Assembly: GCA_963678305.2 (NCBI GenBank)
Contig: CAXXVV010000013.1
Coordinates: 186,001 to 250,000, forward strand
DNA length: 64,000 nt
Direction of reading: 5' to 3'
From: G963676655 sp963678305
GTDB lineage: Bacteria; Verrucomicrobiota; Lentisphaeria; Victivallales; Victivallaceae
Within the stretch, counting starts at the first letter, position 1; each line of letters opens with the position of its first letter. This document shows, in pieces, positions 44,928-54,335 of this stretch. The position numbers and the translations under genes are program-made. A model generated the notes under the pieces. It was given only the letters and a program-made list of their open reading frames with translations, ran no database searches and was not told the DNA's origin.

Positions 44928-47900
44928 TTATCTTGAAGGAATTACCCCCAGTTCGGATAAAATCCATAAAAACGGTTCTTCTACACGATGAGGGGACACA
45001 TATTTATATTTATTTGAAGCATTAGAGCAGCACCCCGTGGCGGAAACGCCGAAAAAAGCATGTCTGGGAAAATTTCTTTCCACGGTCTGATACGCTTCCG
45101 GACACCATTTTCTCATACATTCAGTAATCAGTGCCGTCATATCGTCGTGTAACTCCCGGTCGTAAAACCCGATGTGCCGACTGTCACTTGACCAAAGTGA
45201 ATTGGAATTGAAATACTGCAGGTCTTCAAGGACATCGCATTTACTCAGGGTCACGGCAACTGGAATCCGGGAGAGATTCCCATCTGATTCCGCTTCCATA
45301 ACGCGAAGAACATTGGAGAAAATATAGTTAGGGGGAACCTGGCTGCTGACAATTTTTTTCTTTATTTCTTCCGGCAAAGTCTCATATACCGGCTCGGACT
45401 GTAAAGGATCGACCAGAAATACTACGCCTGAGGCTTTTCCAAGATATTTTACCATTTGAGCAACTGTATTAGGGTCGTTAAAATGGTCGCCCGCAGTATC
45501 ATACAGGGCTAAAGTGATCGAACGCGGGCGTCGTTCCCCCCACAATTCACCGCTAAACGTCAAATTATATATCAATGGAAGTTTTTCGCCAAGGGTTTTT
45601 TCCAGTTCAGATTTATTCATAAACAACGGATCATAAAATTCTTTTTTATATCGTGCCTGGGTTCCGGCCGTCACTGGAACGATTGCGACATTAAAATCCA
45701 TGCCGGTTTGTTTTTCAAAGCGGTTGATCAGAGAACAAATATAGTGTGATTTACCACTGGCCGAAGCCCCGACCAGGCCAATAATGAGGTTGTCCTGAGT
45801 TCCTGCGGTATACGGCAGTTCATGTCGTTGGCCCGGACATAATTTCTGGAGCATTGTCCGGCCCTCGCTGTCAAGAGGGGCTTTGGGGCGTTTCCTTCGC
45901 AATTTGTCAAGAAAATTATATTTCAGTGCTTTAATTTCACCCGTGACTTCCGAAGTATAAAGCATCTCGCTCAGTGGGAATTCCTGAAAACACTCCGGAC
46001 ATATTATTGTTTTCGGGATTTTACCGGTATAATGCCGCTTCAAAGATTTGAGTTTTTCTATTGAAATATTGCCTTTGTCAGAAATGGAAACTGTATAATT
46101 GGGGTGAACAATAATAACATGGCGGCTTTGGCTCGAGTCAAGCAGAAAAACTTTATATAAAAAATGGGGCCAGCGTTCCCGGCGGATATTTTCCAGGTCA
46201 ATAATCGCTTCGTTGTCACTCATGAGGTTTCCATCCTGCGGCGTCCAACGAAGCAGCTCCACTCCGTCTTCGGGAGATGAAGGAACCTCACTGCGATTGG
46301 CGACCAGGCAGAACCCGGCAAAATTTTCGAACTTATTTTTGAGAGACCAATGTAATTTTAATTTCCCTTTAAAATTGGTTTGTTTATTTGAAAAGACAAA
46401 ATGATACTTTAAATACATCCAAGGAGTAATATGGATATCATGATAACAGCCCAAAGAAGTGCCGGCTGAGAATAAAACCTCATTTTTTGAATGCACCTGG
46501 GTAAAGATCCGGTAATATATGTGTCCGGTGGAATGCTTAATGGAATCCAGATATTTATCTCCATAATCGATATAATCATTCCGGCTGACCAGGATCTTAG
46601 TGGAAGTTTCATCAGTGACGTCGCCGGGGTAGTCATCATATTTCTTGAGAATCTGGACCGCGTTGCAATCTTTGGGCCAGGTCCAACGCAGAATAACTCC
46701 GTCACGGGAACGGGACAATTCAAGATCTTTGACATCCGGAACAAATGTTCCGAACAATGTTCCGCAATAGCGGGCATATTGACCTGCCATGGAAATCAAA
46801 CTGTAGTAAGGGATGTCAATATCCGGCGTAAGGTCAACGGCCTGGTTATTCCCGGTTACCGGAATTCGATCATTAAATTGGGATAAGTCATTGATGTCCC
46901 ACAAATCTCCTGCTGTGTTTTGGAAAGCAATACGTGTCTTAATGATAACGGCGTTACTGTAAGACGGCGCCTTCCAGGACATTACAACAGCCCCGTCTTT
47001 GACTTTCAACAGATAGCTGTCAAGCAACTCGGGTTCCTGATCCGGGGTTGCGGATATTGTTACCCCGTCAGAATATACTTCAGTTGACTCATCCGGCCTG
47101 TATACGCAAATAATCCGATAAAAATACTGTTGCCCGTTAGATAAGTTTTCATCCTTTGCGTTGCTGAGATTAAGAGCTCTGACACCGGCTCCATCATTGT
47201 AATTATCCGGAAAATACTGTGTGCTCCGCCGGACGATTATGCCAGTGACGTTCTTTGGCGTCGTCCAGGCCAATTCAATAGTCCCGTCAGCCGAGACTGC
47301 TTTGAGGTCTGTGACTTCAGAAATAATATCAATCGGTCCCGCCGAAGCGGGGACCCGGCTGTACATTTCTCCTTTGCAGGCAAAAACTGAATAAGAGTAG
47401 CGACACCCGGACAAAACCTGCCGGTCCTGATACTTATCAAGTTTACCCTGATAGATCACTTCGCCGTCATTTACACTTAGAGGCGCAATTTTTCCTTGAT
47501 TTCTGACTACCGCATAAAATATTGTCTGGTCTCCCGGTAGCTTATCCCAGTTCAAAGTAACGATATCGTTATCGGCTGAAAAATTATATTGGACGGACAG
47601 TCTTTTTACGGCATCAGGAGGTTTAGGGATGTCAATTTTTAACTGAACCCCGTTCGAGATTATTTTGCTGCCGTAATCGACGATAATCAAATAATAATAA
47701 CTCTTTCCCTCAGTTATGTTGGCATCCCGGAATGATGATTTATCGGCAGGGTAAAAAATTTCTTCAGAACCGCTGAAAACAGGTGCCGCTGTGTCATTGC
47801 TTTTAAAGGCCTTGTTACTTCGATAAATCTTGATAACACCGTTATCTCCGGGGGAAGTCCATGAGAGAGATACCGAACTTTTTTCATAACTGCAAAATGC

Positions 47901-48965
47901 TTGAGTTACCTCTTTAGGTTTTGGGATTGATATTTTTAATTGAATCCCGTTTGAAATGATCTTGTTGCCGTAATCAACGACAATCAAGTAATAATAGTCG
48001 GTTCCAGGCAGTATTTTGTCATCTTTGAATGAGGTTTTGTCAGCAGGATAAAATACATCTTCTGACCCCTTGAACACAGGAGTAGCTTTGTCATTGCTTT
48101 TGAACGCCTTATTACTTCGATAGATTTTGACGACGGCACTATCACCCGGAGGTGTCCAGGAGAGAAGCACTGAACCTTTATCATATTTACCAACGGCTTT
48201 TTTTACATCACCGATAAAGACCGCATAAGCCGTGGACGCCGCCCCGTGTTCTCCATTTAATATAGAATAAATCGTATATTTAAATTCCTTGCCCGGAATT
48301 CTTTCTTTATCCTCGTGACGGCAAGATTTTGCCCCGACGGGAATAGTTGTTTTCGCTCGGCTGGAAGCCCCTTTACCACTCCTGGCCTGTTCTTCTCTAA
48401 TAATTTCAATCTTCTCACAGTTTTCTTTGACTTTATCCCAAGTCAAAGTGACACACACTTCACCGCTGACAGCCTTGAAGTTCTCGATCGGAGATGGTAT
48501 CTTTGACGGGAGTTTCCCGCCAAAACCGATTTTCCGTTCTGTCATGTATCTTTTCAGCCAGAGATCTTCAAGTGATTTGTCCACTCGACAACTATTTATA
48601 AGGTAGGTTCTAAAATTATCTTCCAACGCTTTGTCAAAACTCTTTTGACCGTTATCAATGTGAACCAGAATAATCCCGTCGGCATAATGAGCAAAAAACT
48701 GATAGACCGTATCCAGGTAACCGGAGCGTCTGGCCTGTTTTTTTAGTGCTGATGTATTTCTAAACCAGGTTTTTGCGTGTTCCTGTTCCGAGGGTGAGCC
48801 TCTGTTTTCATCCCGGTGATATTTCTGATACTGCTTCTTGGTACTAGCCTCGATCGCAGCCTGGTCATCGCACACCGGCAATTGCAAATCATCACGAAAT
48901 TGCTCAATGATGGCCTGTGCCGTCAGATCTCTGATGTTTACTTGATTGTTATTATTGTTTGGCAT
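44928..48965 (-). CDS. Multi-FN3 protein with C-terminal GTPase domain (double-GTPase type)
   Basis: 1345 residues from ATG 48965 (TTG at 48989 is an alternative start; AGGAG lies 14 bases before the ATG). Residues ~10-110 are helical with J-domain-like spacing. About seven fibronectin-III-like domains follow (~150-880), two of them near-identical. A zinc-binding segment (CPECFQEFP, later CPGQRHELPY) precedes the TRAFAC-type GTPase: P-loop GASASGKS (about 1066-1073), DTAGDH (about 1156-1161), SKCD (about 1241-1244). All key motifs are intact, so it should bind and hydrolyse GTP. FN3 arrays usually bind proteins or glycans; with no signal peptide they probably bind inside the cell. First of three GTPase-module genes after the Hsp70 genes. 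Confidence 0.8.
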   Translation of the reverse strand: MPNNNNNQVNIRDLTAQAIIEQFRDDLQLPVCDDQAAIEASTKKQYQKYHRDENRGSPSEQEHAKTWFRNTSALKKQARRSGYLDTVYQFFAHYADGIILVHIDNGQKSFDKALEDNFRTYLINSCRVDKSLEDLWLKRYMTERKIGFGGKLPSKIPSPIENFKAVSGEVCVTLTWDKVKENCEKIEIIREEQARSGKGASSRAKTTIPVGAKSCRHEDKERIPGKEFKYTIYSILNGEHGAASTAYAVFIGDVKKAVGKYDKGSVLLSWTPPGDSAVVKIYRSNKAFKSNDKATPVFKGSEDVFYPADKTSFKDDKILPGTDYYYLIVVDYGNKIISNGIQLKISIPKPKEVTQAFCSYEKSSVSLSWTSPGDNGVIKIYRSNKAFKSNDTAAPVFSGSEEIFYPADKSSFRDANITEGKSYYYLIIVDYGSKIISNGVQLKIDIPKPPDAVKRLSVQYNFSADNDIVTLNWDKLPGDQTIFYAVVRNQGKIAPLSVNDGEVIYQGKLDKYQDRQVLSGCRYSYSVFACKGEMYSRVPASAGPIDIISEVTDLKAVSADGTIELAWTTPKNVTGIIVRRSTQYFPDNYNDGAGVRALNLSNAKDENLSNGQQYFYRIICVYRPDESTEVYSDGVTISATPDQEPELLDSYLLKVKDGAVVMSWKAPSYSNAVIIKTRIAFQNTAGDLWDINDLSQFNDRIPVTGNNQAVDLTPDIDIPYYSLISMAGQYARYCGTLFGTFVPDVKDLELSRSRDGVILRWTWPKDCNAVQILKKYDDYPGDVTDETSTKILVSRNDYIDYGDKYLDSIKHSTGHIYYRIFTQVHSKNEVLFSAGTSLGCYHDIHITPWMYLKYHFVFSNKQTNFKGKLKLHWSLKNKFENFAGFCLVANRSEVPSSPEDGVELLRWTPQDGNLMSDNEAIIDLENIRRERWPHFLYKVFLLDSSQSRHVIIVHPNYTVSISDKGNISIEKLKSLKRHYTGKIPKTIICPECFQEFPLSEMLYTSEVTGEIKALKYNFLDKLRRKRPKAPLDSEGRTMLQKLCPGQRHELPYTAGTQDNLIIGLVGASASGKSHYICSLINRFEKQTGMDFNVAIVPVTAGTQARYKKEFYDPLFMNKSELEKTLGEKLPLIYNLTFSGELWGERRPRSITLALYDTAGDHFNDPNTVAQMVKYLGKASGVVFLVDPLQSEPVYETLPEEIKKKIVSSQVPPNYIFSNVLRVMEAESDGNLSRIPVAVTLSKCDVLEDLQYFNSNSLWSSDSRHIGFYDRELHDDMTALITECMRKWCPEAYQTVERNFPRHAFFGVSATGCCSNASNKYKYVSPHRVEEPFLWILSELGVIPSR
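47641..48234 (-). repeat. Tandem 297-bp FN3-encoding duplication
   Basis: Two adjacent ~297-base units (starting about 47641 and 47938) encode FN3 domains sharing long identical peptides such as VKIYRSNKAFKSND and YYYLI-VDYG-KIISNG. Similarity extends to many silent sites, indicating a fairly recent duplication. Confidence 0.75.
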
Positions 48966-48969
48966 ATTG

Positions 48970-50541
48970 TTAGAATTTGCTCCTGTCAATTATGATATCC
49001 ACCATCTCGCCGGTCCTGACCAATTCAGCGGTTCCCTGGAGAATGCCGCTTTTGTCATACTGCAATGCGACTTTTATTTGCTCTCCCCTGGGCAAGTTTT
49101 CAGGTAAATTGGTGATATTGACCTCAAGCAGGAAAGTGCATTCATCCATTGCCGCGGGGTATTCCTGAAATGAGTAAAGGCGGATTGAAATTTTACTCAT
49201 CCCCTCTCTGGATGTTTTGAACATTTTACAAAAGTCCACTCCGGTTTTTGCACCTGAAGGAACAACCTCGGCAACATATCGTTCTCCTGAGCCGTCTGAC
49301 TTCAGCGCTTCAATTCCGATTCCATATAACGAAATATCATTAAAACCGTCTTCTTCCGGGATGTAAACCGGCGTTTCTTTTGTTCCGCCTCCAGGATCAG
49401 TTGATTTGACAATGACGGGCTGTTTTTCAGTTTGAATATAGGCCCAGTAAGCTGCTCCCATCGTTACCAGCAGTTCCGGATTATGATAAGATATTGCCGG
49501 TTTCCCCATCATGCCTTCCAGCATGGTTTTTACCATTGGCATTTTACTTGATCCGCCGGTAAGCATTACCACGACCTGGTCCTTGGTGATTCCGTGTGAT
49601 TTTTCGGCTTCATCCAGGACATTAGAGCAAAGCATTTCAGTTCTTTGCAGCAGGTCATCAGTACATTGCTCAAACTCTGATCTGGTGACGTTCACCTGAT
49701 GATTAGCGGTGTCGGCGACAATGGCAACGTTTTTAGTTCTGGACAAATGACGTTTGGATTTTTCACAGTTGTCCATCAGGGTCACTTCATTGACCGGGTC
49801 TTCCATTATATCGGTCTCGAACTCTTCCATGACTTTCCCCGCCACAAGCTCCGCTAAAGCTTTGTCCCAATCCAGTCCGCCAAGTTCACGACAGCCATCT
49901 TTGGCAATGGTATCGATTTTTAATTTGACTTTTCCGTCGCTGTCTTCCTCTGTTGTGACGTGAATCATCGTGACGTCAAAAGTTCCTCCGCCCAGATCAT
50001 AGACCAATAAATATTTATCAACAATATCCACCGCTTGTTCAATGGAGTAAGCCAAAGCTGCCGCATGCGGTTCCGGCAACAGTTCAATTACATTCAACCC
50101 CGCTTTTTCTCCGGCATCTTTGGTCGCGGCTCGTTCAGTATCGCCAAACCAGGCTGGAACGGTAATGACGACATCGGTTAATTCGCCGCCGAAATAATTG
50201 CTTGCTTCCTTCGCCAATGCTTGCAGGAGCACTGCCTGAACTTCCTGCGGGTTGTATTCTTTGCCGTCGATCGGCGGAGTGGTAAAGTCGGTCCCGACAT
50301 TACGCTTGATCCCGGTGATAACTCTGTCCGGGAATAACTTAGCACAATTCCAGGCGGTATCGCCAACGACTGGTTCTTCGCCTTCGCCAGGATAATAAAC
50401 CGCGGAACGTAAAAGTTTTGTTCCGTCAGCTATATCAATTAAATCAATCGCGTCAACTTTATTCATTGCGGGGTTATACCACGATATGGCTGAAAAAGTT
50501 GTTCCCAGATCAATTCCACATACTCTTGCCGCATTACTCAT
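48970..50541 (-). CDS. Hsp70 (DnaK-like) chaperone, short form
   Basis: 523 residues. Full nucleotide-binding domain ~1-385: GIDLGTTFSAISW phosphate-1, VYDLGGGTFDVTM phosphate-2, VMLTGGSSKMP adenosine motif, and VPAWFGDTERAATKDAGEKA. The remaining ~135 residues are a beta substrate-binding-like domain; the alpha-helical lid of DnaK (about 640 residues) is absent. AAAGGAGT is the ribosome site. It lies directly after a GrpE-type gene and before the GTPase gene (4-base gap), so nucleotide exchange by that GrpE is likely. Confidence 0.93.
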   Translation of the reverse strand: MSNAARVCGIDLGTTFSAISWYNPAMNKVDAIDLIDIADGTKLLRSAVYYPGEGEEPVVGDTAWNCAKLFPDRVITGIKRNVGTDFTTPPIDGKEYNPQEVQAVLLQALAKEASNYFGGELTDVVITVPAWFGDTERAATKDAGEKAGLNVIELLPEPHAAALAYSIEQAVDIVDKYLLVYDLGGGTFDVTMIHVTTEEDSDGKVKLKIDTIAKDGCRELGGLDWDKALAELVAGKVMEEFETDIMEDPVNEVTLMDNCEKSKRHLSRTKNVAIVADTANHQVNVTRSEFEQCTDDLLQRTEMLCSNVLDEAEKSHGITKDQVVVMLTGGSSKMPMVKTMLEGMMGKPAISYHNPELLVTMGAAYWAYIQTEKQPVIVKSTDPGGGTKETPVYIPEEDGFNDISLYGIGIEALKSDGSGERYVAEVVPSGAKTGVDFCKMFKTSREGMSKISIRLYSFQEYPAAMDECTFLLEVNITNLPENLPRGEQIKVALQYDKSGILQGTAELVRTGEMVDIIIDRSKF

Positions 50542-50602
50542 ATTTAACTCCTTTATTCTTTCCGGTTATCTTGTGGTTGCTGATTATCTGTCAGTTGCCA
50601 AA

Positions 50603-51613
50603 TTAAGAATTATTCTTATCATCCGGCAAAGTACCGGAGGATTCCATCGGCGGCTCCTGACTAGTTTTTGGCGACTCTGAAGCCGGAGCGGTCCCCGGCT
50701 CATTCACTGAACTGGTCATTTCAGACTGAGTTTCTGAGGCTGTTTCCGGCTCACAAACGGCACTGTCTTTATTATCCTCTAACGGAGGCACGTATCTGCC
50801 GACGGAGACTTCCGAAAATCTCAGTATTTGTGATCCTGATTGAAAACCGGGACGAAATACTTCGACATTCTTCCCGTTTTTATCCGGTTCCTCAACGGGC
50901 AGGCTTTTCAGTGCTTTGTGAACCTTGGGATTATAGCTCTCTCCGAGCGCGGGTATCTGAGTCAAGCCATTTATCTCCAGAACCTGCAACAACTGTGTCT
51001 TTAATACCCCCAGAGTGCGATGATAATCCTCAACAGTCGTAGCAATATTCTTGTTTTCCAAAGACAATAAAGATTGTTCAACTAAATCGTAAATCATCAA
51101 AAGACTTTTCAACAAATTATTATATTTTGAATCGCTGATCGAAGTATTCAATTCATCGATTTTTCTCCCGAAAGTTTTAATCTGAGGAGGTAAGTATGAT
51201 ATTTGATGAGAGAGCTGACCGATGTTATGCTCAATCCTGTCAAATCGTGTTACCGACTCCGGGACGGATTCAGAGAGGGTTTTAAGGTTATCGCTCATTT
51301 GAGCGCATACTTTCATCAGCTCAATCAGGGCTGTATCTTTCGGAGTTGATTCTTCGGCTGCCTCCGGCGGCGGAAATGCCCCTGACGCATTTTCTTTCCG
51401 GAGAGGATTGGCAACGTCTTTCCCGGTCAAAGTATTATCCGTCAAAGTTACGTCTTCAGCCGCGGTTTCCTGGTGCACAATATTTGTATCAAGCGAAGGT
51501 GTCAGTTCATGCTTTTCCATTTCCTGTGGTTCCCGTGAAGGCGGCGAGCCGCTTTTTGTCTCTGAAGTGACAGGGATTGTTCGGTGTTGTTCATTCGTAG
51601 TATCGTTCATCAT
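50603..51613 (-). CDS. GrpE-like nucleotide exchange factor with long disordered tails
   Basis: 336 residues. Residues ~1-95 and ~285-336 are low-complexity Glu/Ser/Pro/Thr segments. The middle carries a coiled coil (~95-160) and a GrpE core: LLKSLLMIYDLVEQSLLSL, LLQVLEINGLTQIPALGESY, NPKVHKALKSLP and VFRPGFQSGSQILRFSEVSV, matching the GrpE beta-domain pattern. GrpE is usually ~180-200 residues, so this is an extended form. Start ATGATG at 51613 with AGGAGAAAT; it overlaps the end of the Hsp70-vWA gene by 4 bases. Likely exchange factor for the flanking Hsp70s. Confidence 0.85.
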   Translation of the reverse strand: MMNDTTNEQHRTIPVTSETKSGSPPSREPQEMEKHELTPSLDTNIVHQETAAEDVTLTDNTLTGKDVANPLRKENASGAFPPPEAAEESTPKDTALIELMKVCAQMSDNLKTLSESVPESVTRFDRIEHNIGQLSHQISYLPPQIKTFGRKIDELNTSISDSKYNNLLKSLLMIYDLVEQSLLSLENKNIATTVEDYHRTLGVLKTQLLQVLEINGLTQIPALGESYNPKVHKALKSLPVEEPDKNGKNVEVFRPGFQSGSQILRFSEVSVGRYVPPLEDNKDSAVCEPETASETQSEMTSSVNEPGTAPASESPKTSQEPPMESSGTLPDDKNNS

Positions 51614-53736
51614 GATTTCTCCTCATATAAACCATTGAGCGAAGTTGCGATCAACCCTCCTGATTTTTGTCCATTTGCGGGGGTTGATAAGGTTAATATC
51701 GAATTAAGGCCTTTGGTAATTCCTTTGCTTCCTTCGTTAATATTGATTGTAAAATTGACCGGAGTCAATTTATTAAGATATGCTTTATCAATTCCGGTGG
51801 AATCAAGGGATAAAGCCGCGAGCTCAATCCCGCTTGACTGAACAGTTCCAGCAGTAGTCAGAGTCTTATTCTCGTCATCCGGCATGCCGTCAGTCAGCAA
51901 AACAATATACTTTTTAGCCTGCACCGGTGCTGATTTCAACAGTTTCCAGGCTTCTTCGATACCTTTATCCATTGCCGTGCAACCGGAAATTGTTATCTCT
52001 GATATGTCATTCTTCAACTGCGCTTTATCATTTGTTAATGGAGAAACGATCTGAGCAGAAGACCCGAATGTAACTATTCCGATATGGATTGCATCACCAT
52101 AATCTCCGATCAATTCATCAACTTGTTCAATTAATGCCTGTTTGGCTTTGTCTATCAAATGATCTGATTCCATACTGTATGAAATATCAAGCGCGAAAAC
52201 AACATACCTGGGATCGATATTTACGGACATACAAATTTCATTGATATCCGGCTCTTCATATTTTGTCCGTGTCAATGCAAGCATTTCTCCGGTTTTCTGG
52301 TAGATCGCTTCAGCAAAAACCACCCCGCTTGCAGTGTAATGGAATATAACAGTAATCGGGTCTCCTGCTTTGGCTCCGGCAGGACATGTGAAACGGGAGT
52401 TGTCCTGCATGTCGTAATTATACTCATCTTCAAACTCCACAATAGGAACATCGAAATATTGCTGATTATCGACTGACACCGTCAGGTCGTTGCGGGACAG
52501 CGACAGTCCTTCTTCCGGAATATCCGTACTGTGCGGGATGATTTGTGAATTGACAATAGCGTATTCATTGTTTTCAAACCGGAGAGTTCTGGTTCCCATA
52601 GCTCTGGAAGTTGTTCTGGCGTAATCGACAATCAATCCTCCATCGTCGTCGAGCATCAGACCTCCTTCTTCTTCGACCAGGCCGCCACGCGGCCTAACTT
52701 TTCCACGGGCCATAATTGCGGCTCCCAAGGCCACCATCAAATCAGGTTTGTCCCCTCTGACAGGCATGATCCCTGAAGCTTGTTGCAGAGAAACGGCTAC
52801 CTGCCGTAAACGACTGGAGCCCCCGACCAAAAGAATATTATCGATATCTGACCAGGTTAATGAAGCTTTCTCCAAAGTTTCTTCAGTGCAATTAACCATT
52901 TTATCAATAAGCCATTGGGTTTCATCCTCAAAATCATCTCTGGAAAGTTCTATTTGATGACTCTGCCCCATGAAACTGAAACTAATTAATGTTCTGGGAA
53001 CAGAGGAGAATGCCCGTTTGGCTTTTTCACACTCCTCGTAAAGTATCTGATTGGCGATCAAATCATTTCTGGGATCATCATTCCCCTGATCCATAAAACG
53101 TTCACAGACCAACCTAAGCAATTCAGAGGTCCAGTCGTGGCCGCCAAGTTCTCGATTTCCCTTGGTGACAACCGGGTGGAATACGCCATTTTCCAATTTC
53201 AGCACCGTAGCGTCAAAAGTACCTCCGCCCAGGTCGCAGACCATTATCATCTCTCCGTTTTTCATGTTTTCAATACCGTAATAAATGGCGGCGGCGGTAG
53301 GCTCTTTGACGATCTCTATGACATTCAATCCCGCCAGAGTTCCGGCTTTCTGGGTATTCTCAATCTCTTTGGAATCGAAGTAAGCCGGACAAGTAATGAC
53401 CGCTTCATCAATTGGTCTGCCGTAACTGCTTTCCGCATCATTTTTCAACGCAGTTAAAATTTCCGCTGAGATCTCAACCGGATTCCTCCCTTGAAATTGA
53501 TAATCATCTTCTCCAATATTCCGTTTGATCCAGCGTACAACATGTTCCTCATTGGTAATCCACTGGTTTACCGCAATCTCTCCCACGACGATTTCATCCG
53601 CATCTATCAACACGGCGGACGGGGTAAAAGACTTTCCATCCGCATTCGGAATGATTTCCGGCTGTAGATGTTCATTTACTGTTGCGATAGCCGAGAAAGT
53701 GGTTCCCAAATCAATACCGACAACAAATTTATCCAT
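51610..53736 (-). CDS. Hsp70-von Willebrand factor A fusion
   Basis: 708 residues. Hsp70 nucleotide-binding domain ~1-375 with GIDLGTTFSAIATVN, CDLGGGTFDATV and ILLVGGSSRLR motifs; a beta substrate-binding-like domain ~395-505; then a vWA domain ~512-690 replacing the helical lid. The vWA metal site is complete: DISYS (517-521), Thr in SGCTAMD and Asp in LLTDGMPDD. Strong ribosome site AGGAGG. The vWA would bind partner proteins through Mg2+, turning the chaperone into a targeted machine. It overlaps the GrpE-like gene by 4 bases. I know of vWA and Hsp70 genes side by side, but the fusion looks unusual. Confidence 0.93.
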   Translation of the reverse strand: MDKFVVGIDLGTTFSAIATVNEHLQPEIIPNADGKSFTPSAVLIDADEIVVGEIAVNQWITNEEHVVRWIKRNIGEDDYQFQGRNPVEISAEILTALKNDAESSYGRPIDEAVITCPAYFDSKEIENTQKAGTLAGLNVIEIVKEPTAAAIYYGIENMKNGEMIMVCDLGGGTFDATVLKLENGVFHPVVTKGNRELGGHDWTSELLRLVCERFMDQGNDDPRNDLIANQILYEECEKAKRAFSSVPRTLISFSFMGQSHQIELSRDDFEDETQWLIDKMVNCTEETLEKASLTWSDIDNILLVGGSSRLRQVAVSLQQASGIMPVRGDKPDLMVALGAAIMARGKVRPRGGLVEEEGGLMLDDDGGLIVDYARTTSRAMGTRTLRFENNEYAIVNSQIIPHSTDIPEEGLSLSRNDLTVSVDNQQYFDVPIVEFEDEYNYDMQDNSRFTCPAGAKAGDPITVIFHYTASGVVFAEAIYQKTGEMLALTRTKYEEPDINEICMSVNIDPRYVVFALDISYSMESDHLIDKAKQALIEQVDELIGDYGDAIHIGIVTFGSSAQIVSPLTNDKAQLKNDISEITISGCTAMDKGIEEAWKLLKSAPVQAKKYIVLLTDGMPDDENKTLTTAGTVQSSGIELAALSLDSTGIDKAYLNKLTPVNFTININEGSKGITKGLNSILTLSTPANGQKSGGLIATSLNGLYEEKS

Positions 53737-53858
53737 CTTTAGACCTCCTGCTCATTGATCATTGTGCGGTCATGCATATTTTTATATTGTTTTACATGCT
53801 TCGACTTGAGATTAGAGACCGCGACTAATTAATATGTTTATTTATGCAACAATGCTTA

Positions 53859-53896
53859 TTATTTTCCTGATTTTATTTTCCTGATTTTATTTTCCT
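53859..53896 (-). repeat. 14-bp tandem microrepeat at a stop codon
   Basis: About 2.7 copies of TTATTTTCCTGATT (plus-strand sense) span the 3' end and stop codon of the zinc ribbon-TPR gene. Slippage here would change the protein's last residues (Lys/Ile/Arg-rich tail). Confidence 0.8.
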
Positions 53897-54286
53897 TGTA
53901 TTTTTATTTGTTCTTCTTTTTTTGCTTGGGACTGTTTTTTTTTCTAGTTTACTGATAGCTTCAGTTAATTGGGATAATTCATGACAGTCAGGATCAAGTT
54001 CAATAATCCGGTCACAGGAACGCTTTGCTTCTGCACCGCATCCCAAGCCCATCCAGGCTTTGGCTCTCAGCTTGAAGGCTTCCGCATCAGATGGATTGGC
54101 AATACAGCAAGCTGAAAGTAATTCAACCGCTTTGCCGTATTCTTTGGCGATCGCAGCTTCCAGCGCCTGATTGAACCATGATGCCGTCAATGATTCGACA
54201 CACTGCAAAAGAGTTAAATCGACCCCACAACTGCAAACATTTTTTTGTTCGGAATTTTCTTTTCCGCATGATGGACAATTGTACAT
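53873..54286 (-). CDS. Zinc ribbon-TPR small protein
   Basis: 137 residues from ATG 54286 (GGAG six bases upstream; a longer frame to 54367 would overlap the Hsp70 gene by 32 bases and lacks a site). Starts with a zinc ribbon (YNCPSCGKENSEQKNVCSCG), then a TPR-like region (FNQALEAAIAKEYGKAVELL, NPSDAEAFKLRAKAWMGLG) and a Lys/Arg-rich tail. TPRs of this kind dock chaperones, so it may be an Hsp70 co-factor. It lies between the Hsp70-coiled-coil and Hsp70-vWA genes. Confidence 0.75.
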   Translation of the reverse strand: MYNCPSCGKENSEQKNVCSCGVDLTLLQCVESLTASWFNQALEAAIAKEYGKAVELLSACCIANPSDAEAFKLRAKAWMGLGCGAEAKRSCDRIIELDPDCHELSQLTEAISKLEKKTVPSKKRRTNKNTRKIKSGK

Positions 54287-54335
54287 AAACATCTCCGGCT
54301 GTATTTGCTTAAAGCTGGTTAATTGCTTACCGCCT

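Noticed and set aside
44928..48965. Signal peptide or surface location for the FN3 protein
   Set aside because: The N-terminus is Asn-rich and polar, without a hydrophobic core, so export is unlikely.
53737..53872. Separate promoter for Hsp70-vWA gene
   Set aside because: The 136-base gap is AT-rich but I see no defensible -35/-10 pair; the gene may rely on read-through.
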